Shown in pieces: positions 27,307-36,111 of a stretch of 64,000 nt of DNA. The notes under the pieces were generated by a model. The model was not told where the DNA came from and did no database searches. It saw only the letters and a program-made list of their open reading frames with translations. Position 1 is the first letter of the stretch; every line of letters starts with the position of its first letter. A program made the translations under genes and the position numbers. Origin of the DNA: Chelatococcus sp. YT9 (lineage in GTDB: Bacteria; Pseudomonadota; Alphaproteobacteria; Rhizobiales; Beijerinckiaceae); the NCBI RefSeq assembly GCF_018398315.1, contig NZ_JAHBRW010000002.1, positions 1,534,637 to 1,598,636 of the forward strand, in the 5' to 3' direction.

Positions 27307-27324
27307 ATGACAACTCTATTGCGG
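27307..27324 (-). promoter_or_regulatory. Possible weak Pho box upstream of phoA
   Basis: On the minus strand: CCGCAAT-AGAG-TTGTCAT. One half matches CTGTCAT in six of seven positions, the other in four of seven, with correct 4-nt spacing. It lies 53 bp before the phoA ATG. The position and the gene support it; the sequence alone is marginal. Confidence 0.35.
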
Positions 27325-27471
27325 ACTGAAAAGCTTACCCGGCAACGTATCCGCGGCTGAGAGGCAAAAAGTTGGAAGCCGGTGCTCCCGCTTTTGTGAA
27401 ACCGGCCAGGGCGGTCGGCAGTGCGCCCCCGTCCAAACGCCCTCCCAACCGTGTGAATTACCCGTGAAGGA

Positions 27472-27485
27472 TTGATCAGGATCAA
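27472..27485 (+). promoter_or_regulatory. Perfect FNR/FixK box upstream of phaC
   Basis: TTGATCAGGATCAA matches the FNR/FixK/Anr consensus TTGAT-N4-ATCAA at every fixed position. If bound as a class II site, transcription would begin near 27520. That is too close to the ATG at 27526 for a leader, but leaves about 54 nt before the GTG at 27574. It predicts induction of the phaC-pta-ackA operon at low oxygen. Confidence 0.7.
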
Positions 27486-27573
27486 CCCTGCAGAAAGCTG
27501 ACACCTTACGGTTCGTCGTTACAGTATGCCACGTTCTGCAAATCGGTTCCCTGTACGACTGGTAGGTAACGCC

Positions 27574-29481
27574 GTGAAAAAAGATAGTACCGTGAGAAAC
27601 AAGTCCCGCGCGGGTGCTGTCGAGGCAGCGGTGATGCAGACCGGGCACGTCATGCCGTTCCCGGGGGTGTCGCAACCCTCACTGCGGCCGCAGGCACAGC
27701 CCGTGGCTTCGTCTCCAGCGGCACCCGTTCGTGCTCACCACCAGGCCGACGGCAGTGGCCATGAAGCCTTCGCGGCCGTTGACCGCATGCGCGAGGCGCT
27801 GACGGCTCAGATGACCGGGGGCTTGTCGCCGGCGGCGACGGCGCTGGCCCTGTTCGATTGGTCCGTTCATCTGGCTCATGCGCCGGGAAAGCAAACCGAG
27901 CTCCTGACAAAGGCAGTCCGGAAGGCGATCCGATTTGCGGGCCATGTTGCCGTGGCAAGCCATGAGCCGCAGACACCGCCATGCATCGAGCCGCTGCCCG
28001 GAGACAACCGGTTTTCCGGCGAGGCCTGGCAGAAGCCTCCGTTTAACTTTCTTGTTCAAGCCTTTCTGCTCAATCAACAATGGTGGCACAACGTGACACG
28101 CGATGTGCCCGGCGTGACGCCGCATCATGAGGACGTCGTATCGTTCACGGCGCGTCAGCTCCTCGATGTGGCGTCACCGTCCAACAACATTTTCACCAAT
28201 CCAGAGGTCATCGCCAAATCCTGGCAGACCGCAGGCCTCAACTTTCTCGAAGGCTACAAGAACTGGCTTGACGATGTCAGTCGCCTTGCGACCGGCCAGC
28301 CTGCCGCCGGCACGGAGAATTTCGTGGTTGGGCGGGATGTCGCCGTGACGCCGGGCGAAGTTGTCTTCCGCAACCATCTCATCGAGCTCATCCAGTATAA
28401 GCCGGCGACAGCAGATGTTTTTGCTGAGCCCATACTGATCGTGCCCGCCTGGATCATGAAATACTACATTCTTGACCTCTCCCCGCATAACTCTCTTATC
28501 CGTCATCTTGTGGAGAGCGGTCATACGGTGTTCTGCGTGTCCTGGCGCAATCCGGACGGGGCTGATCGTGACCTTGGGCTCGATGACTACCGTCGGCAAG
28601 GCGTGATGGCGGCATTGGAAGCCGTCAATGCCATCGTTCCCGGTGTCAAGATCCACGCGACCGGGTACTGCCTTGGTGGCACGCTGCTGGCGATTGCTGC
28701 AGCGGCTATGGCGCGCGCAGGTGACGATAGGCTCGGTTCCCTCACACTTCTTGCCGCCCAGACGGATTTCAGCGAGCCGGGAGAGCTCGCATTGTTTATC
28801 GACCATAGCCAGATGCACTTTCTCGATAGCATGATGTGGAGTCGCGGCTATCTCGCCGCTGACCAGATGGCGGGAGCATTCCAGCTGCTGCGCTCGAATG
28901 ATCTGATCTGGTCGCGGCTCGTGCATGATTATCTCATGGGCGAGCGTGCCCCGATGATCGACCTGATGGCCTGGAATGCGGATTCGACGCGGATGCCGTA
29001 TCGCATGCATGCGGAGTATCTTCAGAAGCTTTATCTGGACAATGAGCTTGCGGCGGGCCGCTTCATGGTCGATGGACGCCCCGCTGCGCTTCAGAACATC
29101 AGGGCGCCGATCTTCGCGGTAGGGACAGAGCGGGACCATGTCGCGCCTTGGCGCTCCGTCTATAAGATCCACTATCTCACCGATACCGCGGTGACATTCG
29201 TGTTGACCAGCGGTGGCCACAATGCCGGTATCGTGAGCGAGCCAGGCCGCCCCCGTCGCCGCTTCCGTGTGGGGGAGAAAAAGGCGACTGATGTGTGCCT
29301 GAGCGCGGACGAATGGGCCGAGGCGACAGGGCAGCAGGATGGGTCATGGTGGCTGGCGTGGGGAGAATGGCTGGCTCGACATTCGACACCGGAGGGTGTC
29401 GCTCCTCCTGCGATGGGCGCTGAAGACAAGGGCTACAGGCCGCTCGGCGCAGCGCCCGGCTCCTATGTTCAACAGAGGTGA
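27574..29481 (+). CDS. phaC: Poly(3-hydroxyalkanoate) synthase, class I-like
   Basis: A PHA synthase of about 635 residues that polymerises 3-hydroxyacyl-CoA at the granule surface. The low-complexity N-terminal 80 residues precede the PhaC_N domain (GEAWQKPPFNFLVQAFLLNQ, QWWHNVTRDVPGV). The alpha/beta-hydrolase core has the lipase-like box TGYCLGGTLL with nucleophile Cys, plus the catalytic His in TSGGHNAGIV. The GTG chosen follows GGTAGGTAACGCC; an in-frame ATG at 27526 has no ribosome-binding site and conflicts with the FNR-box spacing. It heads an operon with a MaoC-Pta fusion and acetate kinase, linking carbon storage and acetyl-phosphate metabolism. Confidence 0.9.
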   Translation: MKKDSTVRNKSRAGAVEAAVMQTGHVMPFPGVSQPSLRPQAQPVASSPAAPVRAHHQADGSGHEAFAAVDRMREALTAQMTGGLSPAATALALFDWSVHLAHAPGKQTELLTKAVRKAIRFAGHVAVASHEPQTPPCIEPLPGDNRFSGEAWQKPPFNFLVQAFLLNQQWWHNVTRDVPGVTPHHEDVVSFTARQLLDVASPSNNIFTNPEVIAKSWQTAGLNFLEGYKNWLDDVSRLATGQPAAGTENFVVGRDVAVTPGEVVFRNHLIELIQYKPATADVFAEPILIVPAWIMKYYILDLSPHNSLIRHLVESGHTVFCVSWRNPDGADRDLGLDDYRRQGVMAALEAVNAIVPGVKIHATGYCLGGTLLAIAAAAMARAGDDRLGSLTLLAAQTDFSEPGELALFIDHSQMHFLDSMMWSRGYLAADQMAGAFQLLRSNDLIWSRLVHDYLMGERAPMIDLMAWNADSTRMPYRMHAEYLQKLYLDNELAAGRFMVDGRPAALQNIRAPIFAVGTERDHVAPWRSVYKIHYLTDTAVTFVLTSGGHNAGIVSEPGRPRRRFRVGEKKATDVCLSADEWAEATGQQDGSWWLAWGEWLARHSTPEGVAPPAMGAEDKGYRPLGAAPGSYVQQR

Positions 29482-29488
29482 GGCTGAG

Positions 29489-30895
29489 GTGAACGATACT
29501 TTGCTCAAGAACCGGACGTTCGACGAACTCGCTCTGGGCGAAAGCGCCTCCCTGACCCGGACCGTTGGCCGCGATGATATCGACCTGTTCGCGACTGTCT
29601 CGGGTGACGTCAATCCGGCCCATCTCGATACCGCTTTCGCGGCATCCGATCGGTTTGGCCATATCGTCGTCCACGGCATGTGGACTGGAGCGCTGGTTTC
29701 CGCTTTGCTCGGCACGAAGTTGCCGGGTCCAGGAACGATCTATCTCGGGCAGGATCTGAAGTTCTGTCATCCCGTGCTGCCCGGCGATACCATCACGGTG
29801 ACGGCGACGGTCAAGGAGAAGCGCGCAGAGAAGCACATCGTGCGCCTCGACACCCGCTGTACCAACCAGAGGGGTGAAGAGGTACTGACGGGCGTGGCGA
29901 CCGTGATAGCGCCTCAAGCCTCGGTAAGCTGGCCGCGCATGAAATTGCCGGATGTCACATTGCGCCGTCATGACCGCTACGAGGCTTTCGTTCAAGCGGC
30001 TCGCGATCTGCCGCCTCTGCGCACCGCCATCGTGCATCCCTGCTCGCCGGAAGCGCTGAGCGCGGCCATCGAGGCGCGCGACGAGGGCCTCCTTGATCCG
30101 ATCCTCGTTGGACCCGAAGGAAAGATCCGGGCGGTTGCGGCAGCGGCGAAGATTTCGCTCGCGGAACTGGCAATTGAGCCTGTCGCGCATAGCCATGCGG
30201 CCGCCGCGCGAGCCGTGGAGCTCGCGGTCGCCGGCAAGGTCGCGGCGTTGATGAAGGGCAGCTTGCATACCGATGAACTGCTCGGCGCCGTTGTCCATCC
30301 TAACTCGGGATTACGTACGGAAAGGCGCATCAGCCATGTCTATGCCATGGATGTGCCAGCTTATGGAAAGCCGCTGATCGTCACAGATGCGGCGATCAAC
30401 ATTCAGCCCACGCTCGAGCACAAGCGTGACATCTGCCAGAATGCGGTGGACCTCTTGCGAACGTTGGGCATTGCCGAGCCGAAAGTCGCAGTGCTCGCTG
30501 CAGTCGAAACTGTCAACGCCGCCATGCCGTCGACACTTGATGCGGCTGCCCTGACGGTGATGGCGGCGCGCGGGCAGATCATCGGCGCTTGCGTGGATGG
30601 TCCGCTCGCCTTCGACAACGCAATCAATCCCGAAGCGGCGCGAACGAAAGGAATCGTCTCACCGGTGGCGGGGCAGGCGGACATCCTCCTTGTACCGGAT
30701 CTGGAGGCCGGCAATATGCTCGCCAAGCAGCTCATCTATTTCGCCGGCGCGGATGCCGCCGGCCTCGTGCTGGGAGCCCGTGTTCCTATCATCCTGACCA
30801 GCCGCTCGGACTCGCTCAAGGTGCGGATAGCGTCCGCCGCCTTGGCCAAGCTGGTTTCCGCCGGCCGTGCCATCGTCAAGGAGGCGGTGCGGTGA
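29489..30895 (+). CDS. Bifunctional MaoC-like enoyl-CoA hydratase/phosphate acetyl(butyryl)transferase
   Basis: A 468-residue fusion. Residues 1-140 form a MaoC hot-dog domain with DDIDLFATVSGDVNPAHLD, HGMW and GQDLKFCHPVLPGD, matching R-specific enoyl-CoA hydratases that feed PHA synthesis. From residue 150 on it is a Pta/Ptb-type acyltransferase: ALMKGSLHTDELLGAVV, YAMDVPAYGKPLIVTDAA and a C-terminal KQLIYFAGADAAGLVLGA. The transferase exchanges CoA for phosphate to make acyl-phosphate, which the next gene's kinase uses. A GTG start follows TGAGG; the 3' end overlaps ackA by 4 bp (GTGA). Confidence 0.9.
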   Translation: MNDTLLKNRTFDELALGESASLTRTVGRDDIDLFATVSGDVNPAHLDTAFAASDRFGHIVVHGMWTGALVSALLGTKLPGPGTIYLGQDLKFCHPVLPGDTITVTATVKEKRAEKHIVRLDTRCTNQRGEEVLTGVATVIAPQASVSWPRMKLPDVTLRRHDRYEAFVQAARDLPPLRTAIVHPCSPEALSAAIEARDEGLLDPILVGPEGKIRAVAAAAKISLAELAIEPVAHSHAAAARAVELAVAGKVAALMKGSLHTDELLGAVVHPNSGLRTERRISHVYAMDVPAYGKPLIVTDAAINIQPTLEHKRDICQNAVDLLRTLGIAEPKVAVLAAVETVNAAMPSTLDAAALTVMAARGQIIGACVDGPLAFDNAINPEAARTKGIVSPVAGQADILLVPDLEAGNMLAKQLIYFAGADAAGLVLGARVPIILTSRSDSLKVRIASAALAKLVSAGRAIVKEAVR

Positions 30896-32088
30896 GCGAT
30901 CGGCTGCTCCTCACGTTCAACGCAGGTTCGTCTACGGTCAAGATCGGACTGTTCGGGCGTGTCGACGGACGCTGCCTTCGGATTGGCAAGGGGACGATCG
31001 ATTTCCGGCGCAGGCCGCTCACATTCCACCTCACCGAGGGGCCGGCTACAGCAGATGTAGCCCTTGCAGCGGCGCCTGACGGACCCATCGAGGACGTGCT
31101 GGCTGAAACCTTCCAGTGGCTAGCGCAGCATTTCGATATCGCTGCGGTGACTGCCGTGGCCCACCGCGTTGTGCATGGTGGCGACGCCTACTCCCAGGCG
31201 GTGCTGATCGACGACGCGGCACTGGACGGGATCACTGCGCTAACACCCCTCGCGCCATTGCATCAGCCGCAATGTGTGCGGTTGATCCGCGCGATCCGCC
31301 ACCTGCGCCCAGCCTTGCCGCAAACGGCCTCCTTCGACACCGCCTTCCACCGCACCCAGGGCGACGTGGTGCGCCGTTTCGCGCTGCCGCGTGTGCTGCA
31401 TGATGCAGGGATCAAGCGCTACGGCTTCCACGGATTGTCCTACGCGTTCATCGCCCGGGAACTTGCGCGGCTCGCACCAACTGCTGCCGAAGGCAAGGTT
31501 GTCGCGGCTCATCTCGGCAGCGGCGCAAGCCTCTGCGCACTCGAGGCCGGTGTGAGCCGGGATACGAGCATGGGCTTCTCAACCCTCGACGGCATTCCGA
31601 TGGCGACGCGCTGCGGTGCGCTCGATCCGGGGGTGATCCTGTATCTCCTTGAGGATGGAACGCGGGATCTCGCCGCGGTCAATGATATTCTCTACAAGCA
31701 ATCCGGGTTGCTCGGCATGTCCGGGATCAGCGCCGACAGCCGCGAACTGCTGGCGAGCGACGAGCAGGCAGCCCGTGAGGCGTTAGACGTTTTCGCATTC
31801 CGCATCGCGGGGGAGATCGCGCGTCTCGCTGCGACGCTCGGCGGCCTCGATGCGGTGGTTTTCACCGCGGGCATTGGCGAGAACCAGCCACAGGTGCGTG
31901 CCGCTGTCGCCAAGCGTCTCGCTTGGCTCGGCCTCGCGCTCGACGGGCGTGCGAATCTGGCGAATGCGGAGGTGATCAGCGCAGCGGGGAGCCACGTGAG
32001 CGCGTTCGTCATCCCCACCGACGAGGAACAGGTGATCGCCGACGAGGCCGAGGTGGTGTTGGCTCAGGCGCTTTCTAGCGGGGGCTAA
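30892..32088 (+). CDS. ackA: Acetate kinase
   Basis: A 398-residue acetate/propionate kinase converting acyl-phosphate and ADP to acid and ATP. Family motifs: LLTFNAGSSTVKIGLF at the N-terminus, VAHRVVHGGD, FDTAFHRT, YGFHGLSYAFIA, AHLGSGASLCAL, DTSMGFSTLDGIPMATRCG and FTAGIGEN. It starts with GTG inside the stop of the fusion gene. With Pta and PhaC it gives the cell a route to spill or store acetyl-CoA, which fits the FNR box ahead of the operon. Confidence 0.93.
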   Translation: MSDRLLLTFNAGSSTVKIGLFGRVDGRCLRIGKGTIDFRRRPLTFHLTEGPATADVALAAAPDGPIEDVLAETFQWLAQHFDIAAVTAVAHRVVHGGDAYSQAVLIDDAALDGITALTPLAPLHQPQCVRLIRAIRHLRPALPQTASFDTAFHRTQGDVVRRFALPRVLHDAGIKRYGFHGLSYAFIARELARLAPTAAEGKVVAAHLGSGASLCALEAGVSRDTSMGFSTLDGIPMATRCGALDPGVILYLLEDGTRDLAAVNDILYKQSGLLGMSGISADSRELLASDEQAAREALDVFAFRIAGEIARLAATLGGLDAVVFTAGIGENQPQVRAAVAKRLAWLGLALDGRANLANAEVISAAGSHVSAFVIPTDEEQVIADEAEVVLAQALSSGG

Positions 32089-32106
32089 TGGAGCCGGCGC
32101 CCGACC

Positions 32107-32547
32107 TCAGTGGCTCGTGGATTGCGGAGCCGCTTTGGCAGGCTGGTATTCATCCGGCCGCGCGAGCCTTCCTTCCTCCGCCTTGAAGAAGAATTGGCTT
32201 GCGACCAACCAACCCTTAAGCGGCCTGAGGGGAAGGATGCAGGAAACAAGCAGCACGGGTAGGGTCGTGAGGAGATGAACCCACCACGGCGCTTCGAAGG
32301 CTACATCGATCCACAGGCCGAAAAGAACGGCCGGGATGCAGACGAACATCATGACGAAGAAGGCCGGGCCATCAGCGGGATCGGCGAACTTATAGTCGAG
32401 GCCGCAGACCTCGCACTCCGGCGCCAATGTCAGGAAGCCGTTGAAAAGATGGCCTTGCCCGCAGCGCGGACAGCGCCCACGCAAGCCTGTGCTCATGGGC
32501 GGCAACGGCGGCCACTGCTCGTTCTTCGACATCATGTCCCGGGACAT
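32107..32547 (-). CDS. DUF983 family membrane protein
   Basis: A 146-residue protein with a zinc-ribbon-like pair of CxxC motifs (RCPRCGQG, ECEVCGLDY) and two hydrophobic helices (FFVMMFVCIPAVLFGLWI and LLTTLPVLLVSCILPL), the usual DUF983 layout. The ATG chosen follows GAGGA by about 8 bp; a longer frame upstream has no support. It converges on ackA, with only 18 bp between stops. Function in the family is not established. Confidence 0.85.
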   Translation of the reverse strand: MSRDMMSKNEQWPPLPPMSTGLRGRCPRCGQGHLFNGFLTLAPECEVCGLDYKFADPADGPAFFVMMFVCIPAVLFGLWIDVAFEAPWWVHLLTTLPVLLVSCILPLRPLKGWLVASQFFFKAEEGRLARPDEYQPAKAAPQSTSH

Positions 32548-32589
32548 AGCATGTTCCTCGATAGGGGAAGGCCGGCTGCTCACACAGTC

Positions 32590-32612
32590 TGTATGGTGAA
32601 TGTATGCATACA
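32590..32612. promoter_or_regulatory. Operator candidate: TGTATGG plus perfect palindrome TGTATGCATACA
   Basis: A TGTATGG half-site is followed after 4 bp by a perfect 12-bp palindrome. It lies about 43-65 bp upstream of the DUF983 start. The TGTATG/CATACA pattern resembles GntR-type operators. The regulator is not in the window. Confidence 0.4.
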
Positions 32613-32713
32613 TAATCCGCGTTCAATGGCCAATAAGCCATGGTGTCGCTGGCGGAGCCGCACAAGGTGAAGAGAAAGCGGACTTGCGGAGGAATCCTGA
32701 GCTACGATCAGAT

Positions 32714-32736
32714 CCATACATCATATAATTGTATGG
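32714..32736. promoter_or_regulatory. Operator candidate: CCATACA-N9-TGTATGG
   Basis: A perfect 7-bp inverted repeat around an AT-rich 9-nt spacer, using the same hexamers as the element 100 bp upstream but with wider spacing. It may be a second site for the same regulator, ahead of the Gfo/Idh operon. Confidence 0.4.
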
Positions 32737-32954
32737 CTATTCGCCCGTCATTTACGAAGCGGCCCTTCGCCGCCGGTATCAGGCGATGGCAGGCGGCGCG
32801 CCCGCGCCGTTCGCCTCTGGCCGGTTCCTCTCGACGCTCTCAAGTCAGGGCTTTGTAAGTTCGATGGGATGCTTCATCGTGGCGTATCTGAGCACATAGT
32901 CCGCGACGCGTCGGATCCCGCCCCTTCTTGTTCAATAAAGACGAGGCTGTCACC

Positions 32955-34130
32955 ATGAATGCTGTCATTCAACTGCTTGGTCGCCGTTTGCGCCTCGGCC
33001 TCATCGGCGGGGGAGGGACCTCCCTCATCGGCCCGGTGCATCGTACCGCAGCCCGATTCGACGATGGCTTCGAACTTGTCGCCGGCGTTCTATCCTCCCA
33101 GTCCGACCGTGCGATGAAGGAGGCGGAAGTGCTCGGTCTGCCCCGGGGCTACAGCGACGTGGCGACTATGCTGGCGGCGGAGGCTGAACTGTCCGACGGC
33201 ATCGATGCGGTTGCGATCATGACCCCGAATGATAGTCATGAGAGATTCGCCGAAATGGCCCTCGATGCGGGTCTCGATGTGATTTGCGACAAGCCGCTGA
33301 CGAATGATTTGGTTTCGGCGCGTGCCTTGGTGACCAAGGCACGCGAGCGCGGCCTCATTTTTTGCCTCACTCACAACTATTCAGGCTATCCGATGCTGCG
33401 CGAGGCGAAGAGCGCGGTCGCGGCCGGTGAACTCGGCACCCTGCGGCTTGTCCAGGCGAACTACGTGCAAGGGTCGCTCGGCTCGCATGTCGAAGGCAAC
33501 CCCGGCGCCATGACGGATCGCCTGCGCTGGCGTCTCGATCCGGCGCGCGGCGGGTTGAGCCATGTGCTCGGCGATATCGGTACCCACGCCCATCAGATGC
33601 TGACGTTCGTGACCGGGCGCAGGGTTGAGGCCGTGCTGGCGGACGTCGGCGCCGTCATTCCCGGCCGCGAGGCCCACGATACGGCGTCGGTGATCCTGCG
33701 GCTCGAAGGCGGCGCGCGCGGCGTGATGTTCGTGACCAAGGCGGCCACCGGTGCTGAGAACGCCCTGACCCTGGAAGCCTATGGGGAGGAGGGGGGGCTT
33801 GCCTGGGCACAGGCCAGCGCCAACGAGCTGCGCGTCATGCGCAATGCGCGGCCGGCGGAGGTGCGAACGCGGGGGCTGCCGACCCTCCATCCCTACAGCC
33901 GGCAGGCTGCGCGCCTCCCGCCGGGACATCCAGAAGCCTTCTTCGAAGCCTTCGCCAATATCTACCGGGATTTCGCATCGCTCGTCGCATCGCGGCGCGC
34001 GGGCCGTGAGCCGGACAGTTTCGCGCGCATGGTGCCGACGGCCGCGGACGGGGCGGAAGGTCTTGCCTTCATCGAGGCTTGTCTTGCCTCGACCGCAAGC
34101 GGCACATGGGCGCAGGTTCCGCACGTCTGA
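32955..34130 (+). CDS. Gfo/Idh/MocA family oxidoreductase
   Basis: A 391-residue NAD(P)-dependent dehydrogenase of the Gfo/Idh/MocA family. The N-terminal Rossmann domain begins LRLGLIGGGGTSLIGPVH, and the family's EKP motif appears as CDKPLTND. The C-terminal beta-sheet domain follows from LVQANYVQGSLG, with the conserved DIGTHAHQM. Such enzymes oxidise or epimerise sugars and inositols. GAGG lies about 8 bp before the ATG. It is followed 59 bp downstream by a 2-hydroxyacid dehydrogenase gene and is likely co-transcribed. The substrate is unknown. Confidence 0.88.
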   Translation: MNAVIQLLGRRLRLGLIGGGGTSLIGPVHRTAARFDDGFELVAGVLSSQSDRAMKEAEVLGLPRGYSDVATMLAAEAELSDGIDAVAIMTPNDSHERFAEMALDAGLDVICDKPLTNDLVSARALVTKARERGLIFCLTHNYSGYPMLREAKSAVAAGELGTLRLVQANYVQGSLGSHVEGNPGAMTDRLRWRLDPARGGLSHVLGDIGTHAHQMLTFVTGRRVEAVLADVGAVIPGREAHDTASVILRLEGGARGVMFVTKAATGAENALTLEAYGEEGGLAWAQASANELRVMRNARPAEVRTRGLPTLHPYSRQAARLPPGHPEAFFEAFANIYRDFASLVASRRAGREPDSFARMVPTAADGAEGLAFIEACLASTASGTWAQVPHV

Positions 34131-34189
34131 CCGATTGTCGGGCGCAGGTCGCCGGGCATTCATACAATGACAGAGCAGGGGAGGACGTG

Positions 34190-35233
34190 ATGACAAAGCC
34201 GGTCGTGCTTCTAGATCCCTTTCCGCGCCAGCGCCAGCGCATCTTCAATGCGGCGCAATGGGAGCGCCTATCGGCAATGGCCGAGATCATCGAGGACGAG
34301 CAGGGACCGATGCGCGATAGCCTGGTCGAGGCGCGACTTCCCGAGGCCGTCGCCATCATCGGGCAGACGGCTTTGCCGACTGCACGCGTGGAGCGCGCCG
34401 CCAAGCTGCGGGCCGTTTTGAATGTTGAAGGCAACTTCTACCAGAACATTGACTATCACGCCTGTCTGGCGCGCGGCATCGCGGTATTGTCCATCGCGCC
34501 CGCTTTCGCAGTGCCCGTGGCGGAGATGGTGCTGGCTTTGGCGCTCGACCTTGCACGGGGCATCACGGCGGCCGACGGCGCAGTACGTGCGGGGCGGGAG
34601 CGCTACGGCCTCGCAGGAAACGCCGATGCCCTGCTGATCAGCGAGGCGCGAGTTGGGCTGATCGGCTACGGCAATATCGGGCGAGCCCTTCGCCGCCTGC
34701 TCAACGGTTTCGCGGCCGATATCCAGGTCTATGATCCCTGGTTTCCGGATAACGTGTTGCGTGCCGAGCAGGTGCGGCCAGCGGATCTCGGCACCGTGCT
34801 GTCCACCTCCCGATTTCTCTTCATTCTCGCGGGAGTTACGTCAGACAACCAGGGGTTTCTTGGACGCCCGGAACTCGAGCGCATCGGGCGCGACAGTGTG
34901 GTTGTGCTTGGCAGTCGCGCGGGCGTGGTGGACTTCGAAGCTTTTGTCGACCTCGCCAATGCCGGACGTTTTCGAGGGGCAACGGACGTGTTTCCGGCCG
35001 AGCCGATCGGTGTTGGTGACCCCGTGCGCCAGAGTCGTCTATTGCTTTCTCCCCATCGCGCCGGTGGCATTCCCGCCGCGATGGAGATGATCGGCGAGAT
35101 GGTGCTCGATGATCTCGGCCTCGTCCTGCGCGGCTTGCCGCCACAGCGCATGCAGCCGGCACGCTGGGAAACGGTCTGTAAGATGCGCAGCCCCCCGGCA
35201 CAGGGCGGTCATCCCACCGACGAAAAGGATTGA
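34190..35233 (+). CDS. D-isomer-specific 2-hydroxyacid dehydrogenase family protein
   Basis: A 347-residue NAD-dependent dehydrogenase. The nucleotide-binding loop is GLIGYGNIGRALRR followed by acidic VYDPW. The catalytic Arg appears in GSRAGVVD, Glu in FPAEP and His in LSPHRAGG. These enzymes interconvert 2-keto acids and D-2-hydroxy acids. GGGGAGG lies 6 bp upstream. It is downstream of the Gfo/Idh oxidoreductase gene, suggesting a two-step oxidation of a sugar or sugar acid. Confidence 0.87.
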   Translation: MTKPVVLLDPFPRQRQRIFNAAQWERLSAMAEIIEDEQGPMRDSLVEARLPEAVAIIGQTALPTARVERAAKLRAVLNVEGNFYQNIDYHACLARGIAVLSIAPAFAVPVAEMVLALALDLARGITAADGAVRAGRERYGLAGNADALLISEARVGLIGYGNIGRALRRLLNGFAADIQVYDPWFPDNVLRAEQVRPADLGTVLSTSRFLFILAGVTSDNQGFLGRPELERIGRDSVVVLGSRAGVVDFEAFVDLANAGRFRGATDVFPAEPIGVGDPVRQSRLLLSPHRAGGIPAAMEMIGEMVLDDLGLVLRGLPPQRMQPARWETVCKMRSPPAQGGHPTDEKD

Positions 35234-35832
35234 GGGCTCGGGCCGCAACTGCCGCTATTCGGGCGGCTTGATCTGCCCTGCTTGCCAGAGAGTTGGCCGG
35301 GATGCCTCTTCACGTCCGGAGAACGCCTTCTCATGGCGCGGCTTAGCGCGCTTGTTCCTCATTCTGCATGACGATCCGCTCGGGTGGCCTGATTGATTTT
35401 CTGACGCAGAGGAGCATGCGTTGAATAGGACCTGCGTGAACGCCACCGTTGTGCTGGCCTTATCACAAAGATTAGAGAAATAATAATTTGTGATTGCTAA
35501 ATATTTCCCTTCCCGTTTGACGGGGCGACTTGCGCTGAATCGAATTAGCCGATATGTGTGTGGCCGTCCGTGTATCGGAAGTATCGTTGATCGGAGGCCG
35601 TTTGAAAAATTCAGCGTCGTGATGAAGATATGATTTTTAAATTCGATTTATTCCGCTTTATGATCTATTTTTAAATATTTCAAATACTGGGATATATTTT
35701 ATTGAACATTGGAAATGGGAGCGTTTTAGATTTTGCGCTGCCGCAATTTCCGAGGATATGGACCTGCCGATAATTCGGTTCGCACAGCGATGCTTCGCGA
35801 GCGGAAGCCTCCGGTGGAGATTGAGGATCGAT
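35234..35832. other. Long AT-rich intergenic region
   Basis: About 600 bp with no gene I could support. From roughly 35450 to 35760 it is far more AT-rich than its surroundings. It contains an 8-bp inverted repeat, ATCACAAA (35462-35469) with TTTGTGAT (35487-35494), around a 17-nt spacer. Promoters for the small downstream genes are likely here. The composition suggests acquired DNA or a nucleoid-protein-bound stretch. Confidence 0.5.
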
Positions 35833-36111
35833 ATGAGCGTTATTCGTGAGCGCGATGTGGCGGCGGTCGTAGGAAGGGTGGACCGCTTAGTCGTTGAGGA
35901 GTTGCTGCGAACCGGTGCAACTAGACTGGAGCTGAAATGCGCCTATGCCTTTGTAAAAGGGCCGGCCAACGCGAGCGCGAGGGCCTATGACGTGCTGTCG
36001 CGACGCATGCAAAGGCTTGTCGATCTCCTGACCGTCGCGCTGGTCGATGCCGCGGATGCGCCGGTGTCCGCCGCCTCATGCGAGGAAAGGATCGGGTATC
36101 GTGCAGCGTAA
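35833..36111 (+). CDS. Hypothetical small protein
   Basis: A 92-residue protein that I do not recognise. TGAGG lies 7 bp before the ATG. It is mostly helical by appearance (DVAAVVGRVDRLVVEELL, SARAYDVLSRRMQRLVDLL), with no signal peptide, membrane segment or Cys pair. The stop lies inside the next small gene, an 11-bp overlap that implies coupling. It follows an AT-rich region, so it may be part of an acquired two-gene unit. Confidence 0.5.
   Translation: MSVIRERDVAAVVGRVDRLVVEELLRTGATRLELKCAYAFVKGPANASARAYDVLSRRMQRLVDLLTVALVDAADAPVSAASCEERIGYRAA

Larger units (their letters stand above)
32548..32954. other. Divergent intergenic region with repeated TGTATG/CATACA elements
   Basis: About 400 bp between the DUF983 gene and the Gfo/Idh dehydrogenase gene. 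No coding frame is convincing. It contains the palindromic elements listed separately and probably holds promoters in both directions. Confidence 0.5.

Noticed and set aside
27498-27520. Pho box for phaC around CTGACAC
   Set aside because: Only one half-site resembles the consensus and the neighbour at 11-nt spacing does not match.
35462-35494. CRP-like site from TCACA and TGTGA
   Set aside because: The half-sites are in the opposite order to a CRP site (TGTGA-N6-TCACA) and the 17-nt spacer is too long.
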